A stretch of DNA of 64,000 nucleotides from Rhea pennata (lineage: Eukaryota; Chordata; Aves; Rheiformes; Rheidae). Position numbers and translations under genes: made by a program. Below the pieces are notes generated by a model that saw only the letters and a program-made list of their open reading frames with translations, was not told the origin of the DNA and made no database searches. Each line of letters starts with the position of its first letter. The stretch's first letter is position 1. The DNA is taken from contig NC_084668.1 in the NCBI RefSeq assembly GCF_028389875.1, positions 17,689,993-17,753,992 of the forward strand, written 5' to 3'. Positions 1 to 13,839 of this stretch are shown piece after piece.

Positions 1-3000
1 CGTGCCAACCCTCTCTGTGTGTCTGTGTGACCTGGTGGGCTCAGCTGGAAGTGGCCCTGACTGAACCCGGGCAGCACCAGCTGCCTCTATCCTGCTGTTG
101 CAGGTCTCTCCCCTTTCCTGAACCCACTTGCAAGACAACAGGGGACCAGTGCTTAGCAGCATAGCAAGGGTGCTCCACTGAGCCCCCGGGAAGTTTCATT
201 CTCTGCAGGACTTCCCAATTCCTAAGGCTCTGAAGGATCAGGGTTGTGTGAGCTCCCTGGGTACCGCCGTGCTGGGAAGATCCCATCTAACCCCATCTCT
301 GTGGGTACATATAGAAGTGCTCTGGCTTCCGAAATACCTCATCTTCCCTCCAGTCTCAACCCCCTCTGCAGCAAGGAGCTAAGAAGGGACTCACTGTGAG
401 GGAATGACATCCTGCCTAGCTCCACCTTGGTGTCTCTGCCCCTGCCACATTTGGGGGCAGCAGCATGTGCCCCCAAGCCACGTGTGCACTGCTGCTCTGC
501 ACCTGTCAGAGAGGGTCTCATCCCCTTGACCACAAACACATGAAAAATGGGGTGCAGCAGTGCTAAGGTACTCCACACACCTGCACAGGAGCCCTGGAAT
601 CACTCCTGGGAACCTCTTCCTGTGCCAGCCAGGGGTGTTGCAAAGATGCCGACTTCTCCTCACAGTGCGGTCTATGGCAGTAGCAGGCTCCCGCTGGAAA
701 GGCAGGACTGCAGAGGGTGCCACAGCAGGGAAACACCTGGAAAGCAGGGGTCTGGCCTGTCACAGCCCCCCAGCTCTCCCAATACAAGTCAGCCCTCCCC
801 AGAAGAATGCTCCAGCATGGCTGCAGCTGCAGGGAGGGGAGGTGCTTTCAGAGTGCCGTGGCATGAAAGCGTGATAGGGCATGCTCCACTGGACCATGAA
901 TACCTGTCCCAGGCAGTTAGAGGCACCCAAGGCGTGTACAGATGGTGCAGTAACACACGCCTTGTCAAGCCTGGGCGGTGGTGCTCCACCGAGAGAGGAG
1001 TCTCTTTCCAGTTTGCCCTCCCATTCCTGCTGGTGAATAGTGAGCTCCCCCCGCCAGTGACCTGCTTCCCCATCACACTCTGCACGTAACGCACAGGCCT
1101 TGCAGGGTGGGGAATACTTCTTTGCTACCCAGCAAACAGGGTGCAACTGGGCCTGGCCTGAGGCTGGCAGCTGGGGTGGGTTGCCTCATTGGGTCCCTCC
1201 AGCCTTAGCATCTCTGCTTATATTAATTCCCAAAGAAGAGGCTAAGAGAGAGCAGATGAGATGTGCAGTAAAAAGTAAAAAGAAGAGCACAAGTAGAAAT
1301 TCCTGGTGAGTAGCCCCTATTTGCTGCTTGCAAGCGTGCATGGTCACCATAGTCAGCATGCCTGTCATGTGCATGGGGTCACATCTGTGTGATTCTCATT
1401 TCTGCTGCTTGCTGTTCATACCTTGCTGTTACAGGACCCTCTTGCCTGAGACTGACTGCACCCTTCTGCGAAGCAGCCCCTTGTGATGGGGCTTTGCATG
1501 TAGAGGTAGCACTGTCAATGTGGAGTTGGTATCTCTCCTGCTATGTCCGCTTATTCACACTCCATGCATAAGAACAGGAGCAAATGCCATCCCAAAAGAT
1601 CCCTGAACTCTCTGCTCACTTGCTGCCTCAGTCCAACCACCAATACACATATTCCTGGGGACATCCTAAAGGGCTGACTCAGAGCTCAACATGAGGAAAA
1701 AAGGCAAAGCCAAACTCTCCAGCTGTTTGTGAGAGCCCCCTGCAAAAAGTGCACACTGCAGAAAGACACTCCTGGTGGAAAGCTTCTGCCATGAGCAGAA
1801 ATGGCTTGGGGGCCACCTTCCTGCAATACTCTAAAACAGCCTGCTCCTGAGCAGGGCCACATCATCAAAACTGAGCTCAGTGAGGAGCACTGGGAACCAA
1901 GTACAATACCATGGGCCAGACAACAATATTTTGCAAAGAGCAGCCCTTGGCAATCACAGCCTTTCTCTGCTTCCCTCAGCCCTGCTGGCCATCACCCCAA
2001 TGATGGGCAGATGTCTCCCATCTTGTTCGGTGCAGAGCAGTGCAGAGCTCACCAGAGGCACCACTGGCACAAAGTCTCTGGTGAGAGTTCCCCTGGACAC
2101 ACTGTCTCCTCCCTGGCAGCAGCCTGCTCCCTGGCTGCATCTCATGAGGGTGAGGCTTCTGCCAAAATTATCCCAGGAGGGAAGTGGCTTGCAAAGGAGC
2201 GTGACAAGATGGGAGCAATGCAGCCATGGGGAGAACTCATAGCCCATTGCCGGGTGTCTCCTCTTGCTTGTACTTGCACAGGGTGAGCTTCTCTTACACT
2301 GCTCTTTCTGAGCACAGTTGGTGAGTCCATCTGGGCTAGAAAGGAGGTGCATTTCTAGCAGTGATGATGCAATGCTTTGGGCTAAGTTGCCTAGGGTTGG
2401 GGAGTGGGAAGACTGCAGTGCCAGCAAGGTTTGAGTAAAGCAAGGCTGCAACCTTTGAGACTTGCTCCCGTTGTCAGGGAGTTGGGGCTGGTGACAGGAG
2501 AGGTGTGAAATCAGGAGAAGTTGGCTTCTGCCATGTTCCTCCAGGCTGGCCAAGACAGGGCTTGTTGGCCAGAGAGAGAGCAGGCCCAAGTTGAAGCCTT
2601 GGGAAGGGGACATCCTGGACTGGTTTTGATGTGGCTACCTGATAAAAGCACTCACGCATGGTCCCTGGACATCAGCCCTTCCTGAGGGGCAGACACTTGC
2701 AGATACTGCAGGGGCTTCCCTTCAGGCTGCGTTGGTGAGGCTGAAAGGGCCTAGTGCCAAAGGGAAACCCAAGATGTGCTGTATAGTAAGCAGTCTTTCA
2801 CTGGAAGCACTTCACAGCCAGGAGCTCAGCCCTGCAACGTGCCCACAGGATGGATGCTGTCAGCTCAGATGCCAGAGCATGGGCGATACCCCAGATAATG
2901 CATCAAAAAGTGGCCAGGCTGGGAATAGCACCCAGGAGTCCTGTTTCCAATGCTGGACAGTGCCACTTCCTTGCCACATTTCACTGATTAAGAGGAGCCT

Positions 3001-4000
3001 GGTGCCTCTGCTGCTGCAGGAGGCAATCAGCGGTGATGCCTTGAAGAGATGTCCCTGGAGGCATCTCCACACATATTCAGGAAGCGCTCGGGGCTGGTGC
3101 ACCCCAGAGTGAAGACTAGCACTGAATCAAGATTGAATGCAGGCAGAGAAGTGGGGCATTTTTGCCAATTGTCTTGGGAACCAGAAGCTAGAGAGGGGAC
3201 TTATGATGGGATTTGTCCCCACTCAATCCATTGTGGGGCATCCAGGCCACAAGAAGCTGAGCCATAGCCACAATCAGCCTGTAGTGCTATGCTTGTGGTT
3301 CCCAGGGCTGCCACTGGTGCTAGCAGTGCTGGCACTGACTGCAGTTCTGCTGAGCACCCTGCCAGCAGTCAGCTCTCCTTCAGGGTTCTGGTGGCCCAGG
3401 TACCCCCGTGGCGTTGCAGCATTTGGGAATTGCCCTCTTACTCTGATGCTATAGGCAGACACCCTCTCCCATTGCTGCCCACCCAGCACTGCAGACAGGG
3501 CAGCCCCATTGCTGTGGACCTCTGGAGCAGGGAGGTCCACAGTGTATGAGGACAGCTGAACCCTTAGAGGGTTGGAGCAGGAGTGACTGCCATGGCTAGA
3601 AGCCCTCTGTGCCCATGAGCACTTGCTCCACATCCAAGGTCTTCTTGGAGCACATCATCCCGGAGCATCCCAAATGCTCTGGGTACCCATGGTGGGATGC
3701 CATCAGCCGCATGCACATCATGCTGCCACCTTGCCATTGCCATGGTGACGGGACAACTGCAGCTCCTGTTTCCCCATTTCCACTGTGTTGCCACGGTTAC
3801 AGCACGTCAGGATCTGGGCATTTGGCTCCATCCTTGCTCCTGCAGGGGAATGAGGGCTCCCTTTCCCATCGGGTGCCAGTGCTTGCCCACTCTCCCAGTC
3901 ATGACAAAGCCCCAGGCTGCCTTCGTTCCATGCGGACACAGGGACCCGTGAGCTGTGCAGCATCCCGCAGCCCTGGCTGCCCGTGCTTCATGGCAGGAGC
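1..4000. other. Intergenic, no gene supported
   Basis: Open frames here are short, lack homology and overlap on both strands. Apart from the MIR-like fragment, nothing is recognised. Confidence 0.6.
2909..2970 (-). mobile_element. MIR-like SINE fragment
   Basis: GTGGCCAGGCTGGGAATAG followed by CACCCAGGAGTCCTG and GACAGTGCCAC follows the order of antisense MIR-family copies common in reptile genomes. Confidence 0.42.
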
Positions 4001-4003
4001 AAA

Positions 4004-4054
4004 CCAGGCTCAGTGGGAGCCCAGGCTCAGTGGGAGCCCAGGCTCAGCAGGAGC
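4004..4054. repeat. 17-bp tandem repeat, three copies
   Basis: The unit CCAGGCTCAGTGGGAGC occurs twice perfectly and once with a two-base change. Confidence 0.9.
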
Positions 4055-4109
4055 CCGGCTCTCCAGCTGCCTTCCCTTGCCAGCTGCCTGCTTTTGGGGC
4101 TGCAAACAA

Positions 4110-4270
4110 ACAAACACCTAGACCCAGTAACTCATCCCCTCCTAACGACTGTAATTATGGCAAAGCAGCTGGTGAGCGGTACAACGCTTGAAACCTGGTG
4201 TGTAAACAAGACCTGGCTTTTTCTTCCACCGCTCCAGCAAAAGCAACCACCTTCAGGGGAGCAGTAATTT
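4110..4270. promoter_or_regulatory. Conserved-looking element with forkhead site
   Basis: GACTGTAATTATGGCAAAGCAGCTGG and ACGCTTGAAACCTGGTGTG precede a perfect forkhead TGTAAACA (4201-4208); TAATTA is at 4152-4157. Sequence complexity is high and there is no repeat. Confidence 0.33.
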
Positions 4271-6419
4271 CAGGGCTGGCAGGAGGGGGTCCGCGTCACT
4301 GCGGTGAGGGCTGTGGCCAGGGACTTTCATCTTGGTCCTTTGATGCAGGGCAGGAATAGAAGATGGCAGCCAGCAACAGTATACCCACTACGTTGCCTGC
4401 TCCTAACCATTTTCCACCTGCCAGTGAGTATGCAAGTCTCTTGGCCCTTCCCAGCCACAGGGCCAGCTGCTGAGTCCCTCTCCTTCATCAAGATGGGTGA
4501 AAGTAGACAAGGCATCTTGCTAAGTCTGGCCAGGACTGGCCTCAGCAGTCCAGGAGTGAGAAGAGTCAACTTGTGTCTGGAAAAGCTGGTGGCCCAGAGG
4601 CATGAAGTGGTGGCTGGGCCACATTGCTGCCCTCCTGGCTACCTTATATAACCACTTCCAGGACTGAAGCTGCTCCAGAGGCAGTTAACCAAGAGCAAGT
4701 GCTCAGACATCTCTCAGTGATGGGCATCCTTCGAGACCAACAAGAGAGGTGTGGTTGCCACAAGATGAGGTAACTAGAAACCCTCCAGTGATGTCACCTC
4801 TTGCAGAGTGAGTCCAGACTGTCCCCTGTAAGATGGCCAAGATGCACAAATACACCACACCCCTGCAGTGTCTCACTGTCCTGTCCACTGCTCCCAACTC
4901 TCAGTCCTTTCTGGAGTTCCCTTGGGCACCACTGGAGAGGAGAGGAGGTGTGTGAGGAGCAAAGTGGAAGGGATGGGGTTTGAGGAGGCTGTTTGAAGTG
5001 GCTGTAAGGGTGGAAGAAGGTCAGGAGAGGTGATGGAGAGAAGGAGGGCTGTCCTGGTTGGAAGAGGAGTTGCAGTGAGATACCTTGCTCACTGCTTTGC
5101 CTCCCAGCCCCTCCATTGCTCCTTAACATGGCCAGGTCAAAGCTTTCACTCATCTTCCAACATGTCCATGCCCCCGATGGCCATAGAAGGGTTCCCAGGA
5201 GAGGGCATGCACCAGCAGCCTGGAGTATCTGCTGCTCCGTGACCTTCCCTTCCCGCAACCGAAAGAACATGTGGCTCTTCAACCAAGCACACTGGACACA
5301 GGAGATGACCTGGAAGCTCTCTTCCTCAGAGCTCCCTGCGCCTCCCCGCTGCCCTGCACCATGTCTCACCTGGAGACAGCAGCCACATGAGAAGGAGCTC
5401 TGCCACGAGGCGGCAGCAGGGATCTGGCACCTTATCTTGAGTGCTCAAGCTCTCCAGCTTTGGGACCATCAGCCCAAACACTCACTCACTGCCATTGCTT
5501 GGTTCCTTGGCTATCCTCTGTGCCCTACTCCTGCAGCTTGTCCAGCCTACAAGCTTGCCATGTTGGTGTCGTGAGACAACTCTGGCGCCCGCCTGAGTGC
5601 AGCCAGGTCCTTCTGGGGAAGGAAGCAGCACATGGCCAGTCAGCATCAGAAGGAGTGTTGTTTTCCTCCTGCAGTGCCAGTTGAGTGTCCGGGCTGGAGA
5701 AGAGGGAGGGGCGGGATAACCGGCGCTTGCAACAGTCACCTGGCAGCAAGGCCAAGTTCAGCACTCATAAAGCAAGCAGCACACGCCAGACGGGCTAAAC
5801 TCCAGGCACAGCTTTCACGGGACATGCAGCACTGAGACTGCTCCTGGACATGGTTAGTTTTGTGAGAGCTGTCCTTAAAGCCCCGATAGCATGTGCTGGG
5901 ACATGAGCATGGAGGAGCAAAGTGACAGTGCTGGCACAAGGGTGATGGCTTTCAGACACCTCAGGGATTTTCTGGGCAGCGCTACCTGCCTGACTGCTAG
6001 CTGAGGGTGAGCAGGAGGCTCAGCTCTATGGCTGGTTAGCCCCCCCAGCATACCCTGATGAGGACTCTGACCTCTGGGGTGGTTACCAGCAGCGATGGTT
6101 ATCGGATGAACACAGTGTGAAATGCTGCCTTATGCAATGGTGCCTTGATGCTTGTACATCCAGAACCAGGGTGTTAAATCCACTGCTCTGGACAAATTCC
6201 AGCTCAGATAACTGCACCTGTTAGAAACCCCTTCCTTTGAGTTCAGGGCACTGCTTTTCTTTTGCTGGAGGAGAGAGCCTTTGCCTTTACCATCGCTCTT
6301 TTGCCCGCCTGTGACACTGATGCCCAGGTTCGCACAGCGTTAGCCCTGGCAGGACCAGGGGAGGTGCCAGCTGCTCCCAGCCTGCCGGGCAGGTGACATT
6401 GCCAGGCAGTGCGTGGAAG

Positions 6420-6715
6420 ATGTGCATCCAACTCGCTGCTGACGTAACTCCTGGGAGTCAGCCGGGAGTTGCCAGCGGGGAATTGGCCCGTGCGGCTTGG
6501 AGCACTTGGGGAGCCATGCAGAGAGGAGGTAATTGTTAAATGCAGGCGGAGATAGGCTGAGCACAGAGGGCAGCAGGCCAGGGAGGTGGCAGACACCTCA
6601 CCAGCGCTGGCTTCGTTTACACAAGTTGAGCTTTGTTCATTATCTCCCCAGGCTTTCATGGCTATGAGTTAACACCTCATGCTGCTGTGATTACAGGGAG
6701 TTAGACAGCTGCTTT
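6420..6715. promoter_or_regulatory. Conserved-looking element with CRE, forkhead, SOX and GATA motifs
   Basis: TGACGTAA (6440-6447), GGTAATTGTTAAATG (about 6529), GTTTACA (6615-6621), CTTTGTT (6631-6637) and TTATCT (6640-6645, AGATAA on minus) are packed within 230 bases. Confidence 0.33.
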
Positions 6716-9219
6716 GCAGAACCTTGCAAAACTTTTCCTAACATCCTATGCTCAGCATGAGGGGAGAGGGACACAGCAGGGCTGTGTCAGGTGTAGCTGA
6801 AATGCTAGCACTGACGTGCTCATGTGAGCTGAACCTGCTGCAAAATCACAGCGTTGCTCACTGCAGGAAGGTAGACCCACAGCAGTGTGGGCTGGAGTGC
6901 TGAGCAGCTCTTGCAGGGAGCACACAGGGAAGCACGGAGACTCCACACCAACACCGGGGGATGGTGGGCATTGCCCGACCGTGTCCTGGGCCGCCTTCAC
7001 TTGAAAGTCAGGCTGGGGGAGCAAGACTAGGCTGGACATTGTAACCCCCTAACTCCAGCCATGGCTCTGGTGCCCAGCACTGCCAGCCCCCTGGAAGGGC
7101 ACTGTACAGGAGAGAGATGCCTCTAGTTCAGGCTGAGAGAGATAGACCTTTCTGTTTTCAAGCCTCAGTACGACAAGGAGTAAGCTTTCCTGCTAGAGAT
7201 CATGTCCTGATGGCCAAAAGTGCTGGGATATGACCTTTCCTTGCAAGGGGAAGAGTTTGCTGCAAGCACTGCCACCAGCCAAGAAGGGAATACCCAACAC
7301 TGCTGCCTTCCTTGGACAAGCAGATCAGGTCTCTCTTATGCTGTCTCCTTGGCACTGGGGTATAGCCTGGCTTATGTATGAAGGCACAATTGTCCCCCAT
7401 GGGCAGTCTCAGCTCCCCCATTTTTCCAACAGCCATGGTGTGCCCCTGCTTGGTCTGCGGGTGTCACCTAGTTTAGCACAGTGCTGGCTCCCAGGCACCC
7501 AGGGCCCTTTCCACACTGTCATGTCTCCAAAGTGGAGCCTCCTGTCCTGCAGGTATAACCTGCCCTTGTCCTCCTTCCGAGACTGCCTTGCACATGGTCA
7601 TGCTCAGAAGTGGTAGCTGGGCTCTGTCTGGCTCACCACCAGCACCCTCCAGCCTGCACATCAACTGCAAACCTGATGGGTTGTGATGCTACCTCCTGCT
7701 TGCCAGTGACTCAAGCAAACCAGCAAGTGTCTTCAGCACTCACCAGCAAGGCGTTCATGTCCCTATCCACGCTGCCTTGCCTTCTGTCTTGCAGACCACT
7801 CATCCCAAGCCACAAGCTGCTACACGTCCTCAGCACAACTCTGACACATCCCCTGCCACAAACCAAACACAATGCATGTGTCTGCCCCAAAACCCTGTAA
7901 AAAAAAAGGCAGGGAGTGCAGAGCTGGCCAGCCTTGCATGCTTACCCCTGCCAAGCCAGGCTTTCCCAGAAGCACAGCTCCTTTCCCACCCTGGGACCTT
8001 ACATGTCAGTGCAGCCCCCATCTGCTCCTCAGCTGTACCCGCCACAGCGGAGGTCCCAGTATGGGAGAGATGCCCCTGGGCTCTTCCGCTTAGCAGGCTC
8101 CTGCACTCAAAGCCAGCCTGAGCCCAGCTCCTTGTTTAGCTGCAGGGGAGGACGCCAGCACCTCTGAGGCTGCGTGGCCTAAGGCATCGCTGGCTTACAC
8201 GGGGGAGGAGAAGCAGAAGAGCCTGGCTAGTGCTGTACAGTGGTGTCACAAGCTACAAGAGGCTGTGCAGCATCTCTCGGCACCCCTACACCTCCCCCAG
8301 GCACAGCCTTGGGCTCTGGGGTCCCTCCGAACATCCATGCTCTGCAACGCAGCGCAATCCCTCCCAGCGGGCCATCCCCCAGCCCGGCACCTCGGCCTCC
8401 TCACAGCCTGCTGCTTGTCTCTGGCTGGGCTCCCCAAGCTGATTCCTGACCTGTGTGGTCTCTTCGCCAGCCTCCTGCCAGCTGATCCTTCCTGACAGAT
8501 ACAGCCCCTTGCTTTTGGGCTAGCTGCCGGCTGTCAGCAGGTCTCCCGCCTCCCCCTCAGCTACATCTTCATCCTCCCCACTGGCGAGCGTGAAATGCGA
8601 GAGCCTCAAGCCTGGCAGGCTGCCTGGCTCACTCCCCTGACCCTGGTGGGCAGCGAATGATAACTCCTTTCCAGGGCAGAGCTGAGAATCTATTTTCCTT
8701 CTGATTTGGGGCAACCTCTCCCTTCCAATATCACAAAGTCCTCCATGGAGGGGAAAGATAAGGGAAAACTACATCCACAAACAGAAGTATCTTGCACTTT
8801 CTGCAGCCAAATAGTATCTGGCAGAGCAAAACAAGGAGCCTGGGAATGGTGGCTCTGTACCTGCATGCTTCCTCGGCCATGCTCCTCAGCCAGTTGGCTC
8901 CCCGGCCTGCCTCAGCCCAGCACCTGCCTCCCCCAAAGCTTGTGAGCCCTGGGGCAGCGTGCGAGGAGTGACAGGTGAGTTGGCAGGAGCTGGGTTCTGG
9001 GTTCCCTCAGCATTTCTTCAAAACCAAGCCCTTTGCACACAGTATTTCTGCCATGACGAACCAGCAGACATCAAGGAGAAGTAATTTGCTGGAAGTCTTC
9101 TGGCCAGGTGTGTCCCAACACCCACACGCCATCCACGCCTGTGCGGACAGGAGACACGTGCTCTGATGTTTCCCGACACCTGGCACTGCTTCTGGCTTGT
9201 GGTCTCTGGAAATGTTCAT

Positions 9220-9234
9220 GGGGGGGGGGGGGGG
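9220..9234. repeat. G15 homopolymer
   Basis: Fifteen G in otherwise ordinary intergenic sequence. Confidence 0.9.
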
Positions 9235-10469
9235 TTATTTCTCTCCACACACCAGCTGTGAGCTGAGACCTTGGAGTCCATGTGTGGGTATTTGCTTAGG
9301 TTTCGTTCTTTCCAGGACTTGCGTCATGAGATACCAAACTGAGGGTTTTTGCAAAATATCCCAAGGCAGGTATGCTTTACTTCAGACAAAAGGAAACCAG
9401 CTCTAGAGAACAGTAATGCTCTGCCCTTCCCTCGTTCAGTGTCCCCACAAGTCTTGAGCATCCTTTGGCTTTTCGCAAAAGGTTTGGTGTATCCAAGTTT
9501 CCCTTCCCTTACTGTGGCTCTGAATCACCACGTGTGTCTCTCATTGCCTCTCTGGTAGCGGATACCCTTCCTTAGCAGAGCCAGCACCAAGCCCTCTGTT
9601 CTGCCTTCCAGGTTTCCCTGGTCCCTGCAAATCCCTCTGAGCTTTTAACTCCTGGCCCCAAAGCCAAGCTGCTCTGTCCTGCCTCTTGCATCCCTCGCAG
9701 AGGGAATGGCCCTGTCCCACAGCCAGGCCCCATGTGGTGGCCTTGTGCAGCAGGTCCCGAGGGAGGGAGCTGGTGAGGGGGCTTCACTTCCCTCCATCAT
9801 GATGCCTTAGCTGGGAAATCATCCTTTGAGGCCTGGTGTCAGCTGGGCCCGTTGCAGAGGCAGGCTGGCACTCAGGGCATGCCTGGCTCCTGCTGGCCCG
9901 GCAAGACTCAGCACTGCCCCAGCTCCAGTTTGGGAAGCAGTGTGCGGGGACAAAGCATGTCGCGCCCCTGACACGGAGTCACCCAGCACTGCGCTCCGTC
10001 ATCTCCCCTCCACCGTGCATGGCTGAGCAGCCGGCGTGCGTGGCCAAGTGCTCTCCCACCCGGCCAGGGCCTTGTGGCAGAGGGCGAGGGTGTCTCCCTG
10101 GATAGCGCTGCTGGGCAGCAGTGCTGAGCCCGGCTCCTCGGAACGGGTCTCCCCGGGACGGGCAGCTAGCAGCCTCCTTCGGGCTGGGCTGGGCCTCTCT
10201 CCTCCAGCTGGTGCTCCCACAAGCTTCTCCCGCGGCCCAGGAAAGCCGCGAGGGGACGGCTAGCGAAGGCGTGCATACCCCAGCAGCTGGCGAGGCTCCG
10301 GCACGCTCAGCCGTAGCCTGGGCTTGGTGACAGCCGGGCTCAGCCCAAAGTGCTGAGTTAGCTGAACGCGGGCCAGGATAGCTCCTGCCCTCCTGCAGCA
10401 CGCAGAGAGGCTGAGAGCTACCCACCGCAGCCGTCGGGGATCAGATGGCAGCGGCAGCAGCAGTATCCT

Positions 10470-10485
10470 CCCCCCCCCCCCCCCC
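10470..10485. repeat. C16 homopolymer
   Basis: Sixteen C directly after GCAGCAGCAGTATCCT. Confidence 0.9.
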
Positions 10486-10559
10486 AGCTCCCACCACCCT
10501 CCTCGGGCCCCGGCGTGGCTGTGGATGGGGGCGGTGGGGCTGGGGGCTGGGAACACCCT

Positions 10560-10740
10560 CTCTGCGGCTTCCCTCCTAATAACGAGAGGATGACGCCATG
10601 TGCGCAAGCTGTTCCTAAGGGAGGAATGTCCTTTTTTCCCGTGCCATGTCGTGGCCAGATAAGTACAGGCCTTGGGCTCGGCAGCCTCCGCATGGCTTGC
10701 CGTTGCAAAGTGTACCTTCCGCATCTGGCCTGAATGCGCC
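10560..10740. promoter_or_regulatory. Possible conserved element
   Basis: CCTAATAACGAGAGGATGACG, CCTTTTTTCC and GGCCAGATAAG are of higher complexity than the neighbouring low-complexity DNA and follow the C16 run. Confidence 0.22.
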
Positions 10741-11890
10741 ACAGCTGCCAGAGCTGCCCCCTCCCTCTTCCCAGCACATCTGGGCTGACCTGCACCGTGA
10801 AGCTGAGGTTGGAGGTAGCAGGGCCGGTAGGGGAGAGGCTGGGATGTGCTGGGAAGGACTGGGATGCACTCTTCCACAGTGGGGTGCAAATGTGGGGCAG
10901 GAGGCCCTATAGCTGGTATGGGGTGGGTGACCCTTCTGCAGTCTGGCTGCGTCCTGCACCTTATACGTCTACAGGTCCCCTCTTACTTCGCTATATTGCC
11001 TTTCTATAGGGGACCAAATATGGGGGACCCCCTCGCACCCTTGTGTAGCTGTAGGGGACTTTCTTATCCTCTTTTAGGGACCCTGCCTTCTGCCCACTGG
11101 CCTTCAGACCTTTCCAGTCCCCTGCATCAAGAGGGTCTGCCCCACTCCACGAGCCTGCACCTCACTGCTGGCGGCAGAGCGCCGTGGCCCCTCTCGCGGG
11201 ACCCCGCGTGCGGGAGGCTGCACACGTGCACACAGGCGTGGCAGGGCACACGCAGCGGCTGCGGCCCCGCAGCACGCTCAGGGCTCTGCCGCCTGCCCCA
11301 CCGCTCCCCCGTGGAAAAAGGTGCCTGAGCTCTGCCAGCCCCGGCCTGCTCTGAAGACACGTCACCTTCAGCAAGAGCAAAGTGTCCCTGGCTGAACCAG
11401 CCCCGCGAGGCCAGCACAGTGACAGCACACACTGCACATACGGGTGACAGCCGGCAAGTCTCTGCTGCCACGTCTCCCCCTTTCTCACTGTTTCTTGCAC
11501 AGGGGTCCCGCTTTAACAGCCTGCAGCATTGCATGGCCCCTTCCGCTGCATCCCCCAGCCTCTGTGCTGCCTTTTCTAGCACCTCTGGGGCTCAGAAGCA
11601 CTGCCATGGTAAATGCCCCATGCAACTCAGCCATCGTGCAGGCGAGGGGAGGGAGAAGGCCTCCAGCATCCCCAATACACAAGGAGCCCTGGGGGCAGGC
11701 AGGGATCTGCGGCTGGCAGCTAGCTGCCATGCGAGCAGGGCAGTGTGGAGCTCGCCTCCCCGGGGCTGGAGCAGCCTGCCCTCCGCAGGGACCGAGGGAA
11801 AGGAAAGGGAGCCAGGCCGGGATCCGAGGCAGGGTTGGAGCCTGGGAAGGGCAGTGCGGGACGGGGCAGCTGTGCATGCGTGCTGGGGAG

Positions 11891-11996
11891 TGTGAGGGTG
11901 CACGTGTGCATGCACAGGTGTGGGTGTGCATGCGTGTCCAGCACAGGTGTGCGTGTGTGCGTGTGTGCGTGTGTGCGCGTGTGTGTGCGTATGCAT
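11891..11996. repeat. (TG/CG)n microsatellite
   Basis: GTGTGCGTGTGTGCGTG-type alternating purine-pyrimidine runs over 105 bases, dense from 11947 to 11990. Confidence 0.9.
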
Positions 11997-13839
11997 CCAC
12001 TGCCCTCTGCCGAGTGAGTCAGGGCAGCTCATCCCCGACTGGTTTCTCAAGCACCGCATCCCTGACACGCTTGGGCAGCTGCGCAGAGACTGTCCTGGGC
12101 ACAAGCAGGTTTACTGTGGTCTGGGTTTGGCTCTGTCCATCCCATGCTCCACCCGCTGTGCCGTCTGTCCATGATGGCACCTGCTGTGGCTAACATCCCT
12201 CCTGAGATGTCCACAGACCCAAGGGGTGCTGGCCTCACCCCATGGGCCACCCCAGGGACTCCTCCCCTGGGCTCTCAGAGACTCAGGGGTCCTTGGCTAA
12301 GGGGGTAGCACTACCTCTTGGCTCCAACTGGAGTGACATTTCTGGCCCTTGTTCCCAGGGGACACCAACTCCTCTAGGCAGGCTCTGAGTTTTTTTCTCC
12401 ATGCCAAGGGGTTCCCATCTGATCCCAATCCTCCATCTCCATAGCTTTTCTAGTTTCCCACTGAACTGATCCCCCTTTCCCCCCCCCCCCCATTATTTGC
12501 TTTTGGGGGGGCACTGCAACTATCTGGCCAACTTTGATTTCTCCCAGCTCCAACTCAGTGGATCCATATGAATTAGTTACTGGGAGCTGGGGGATACCAA
12601 GAAGCTTGCTGTCAGCAGCTGGATGTGGTGGGATACCAGCGTATCTGCCCAAGCCATCCACACCAAATGGCACTGGAGTAAATTAAACCACCACCTCCAG
12701 CAGCCTATGCTCCCCTCTGCCAGAGGTTTGGTGCCCAACCAGTACAGCCTTCAGTCGGGTTGTGCCAGCAGGGTCCAGCCAGGCACAGTCCCCATGCGCT
12801 GGCAATCACAGTGATGCTGAGACATGGCAACAGGGAAGCAGTGAGCCCAGGACCAGCCTCCCTCCACTGTCTGCCTGGGGGCTGCAAGAAAATGCTGTGC
12901 TCCCTGAAGGGTCTCCGGTAGGTCTCGGGGTGCAACTAGCTGCCAGATGGGTTGAGGAAGGGGCAGACAGCTGCTCTCTCCCTACATGCCGTGTATTCCC
13001 TTGCCACCTCTCTGTAAATCATCCACTTAATTCAAAGCCTCTAGAGGAAAGGAGGGGAGAATCTCTGGTTACATCCACGCTGACGGAGCAAACAGTCCCA
13101 GGGCATTCCCAGGCAGGGCAGCATGACTGTGCACATGGGAATTACTAGTGCTGTCCTGGTGTGATTTTTGGTTTGGGACAGCTAGCACTGATCCAGGGAA
13201 TTCCAGCTCATGGTTTGAGAGCTAGCCTGAGTCAGGGACAGTCCCTTGGCACAGGGGCTCCCTGTTTGCAGGATACATTTAACAGTTTGGGGTGGGCTGG
13301 TCCCTGGCAGAGGGCTTCAGGGCCAGGGAATAGTCCTGGGTTTGTTTAACTTACTGTGTGGCTGCAGCCTTTACATCTAGCGCATAGTTCCCAGAGACAC
13401 TGGTGATGGAAATATGGACCCAACGATCCAGCCTGTCTGCTCCAGGCATGCAGGTGGGTCTGTGGGAAGAGGCGCTTATGGACAGGGATGGGAGAGGGAC
13501 TATCTACCACCAATCCTGTGCAAAGTCAGGGCTGGGATGAGTTGAGGAGCTGGGCTTTGGGCAAGGGGACTGGGGGAGGTCTGGGTGGGATTAGGTGGGG
13601 GTGGCCTGCCAACATGACACAGAGGGTATGAGTTCCTCCATCCGGGGTGTGTGAGAGGCAAAGTCCACCTCATCCCATCCCATTTCCCCATCCATCAATA
13701 CCAATGAGGCTGAGTCATGTGTTTACTAGAATATTGCAGCATTCCCAGAGGGTTCACCACCAGGACCTTGCCGGGCATCGCCGGCCCTCTCCCACCGTGG
13801 CGGCACAGTATGGACCGTGTTCGCACAGTCAGGCGGGAG

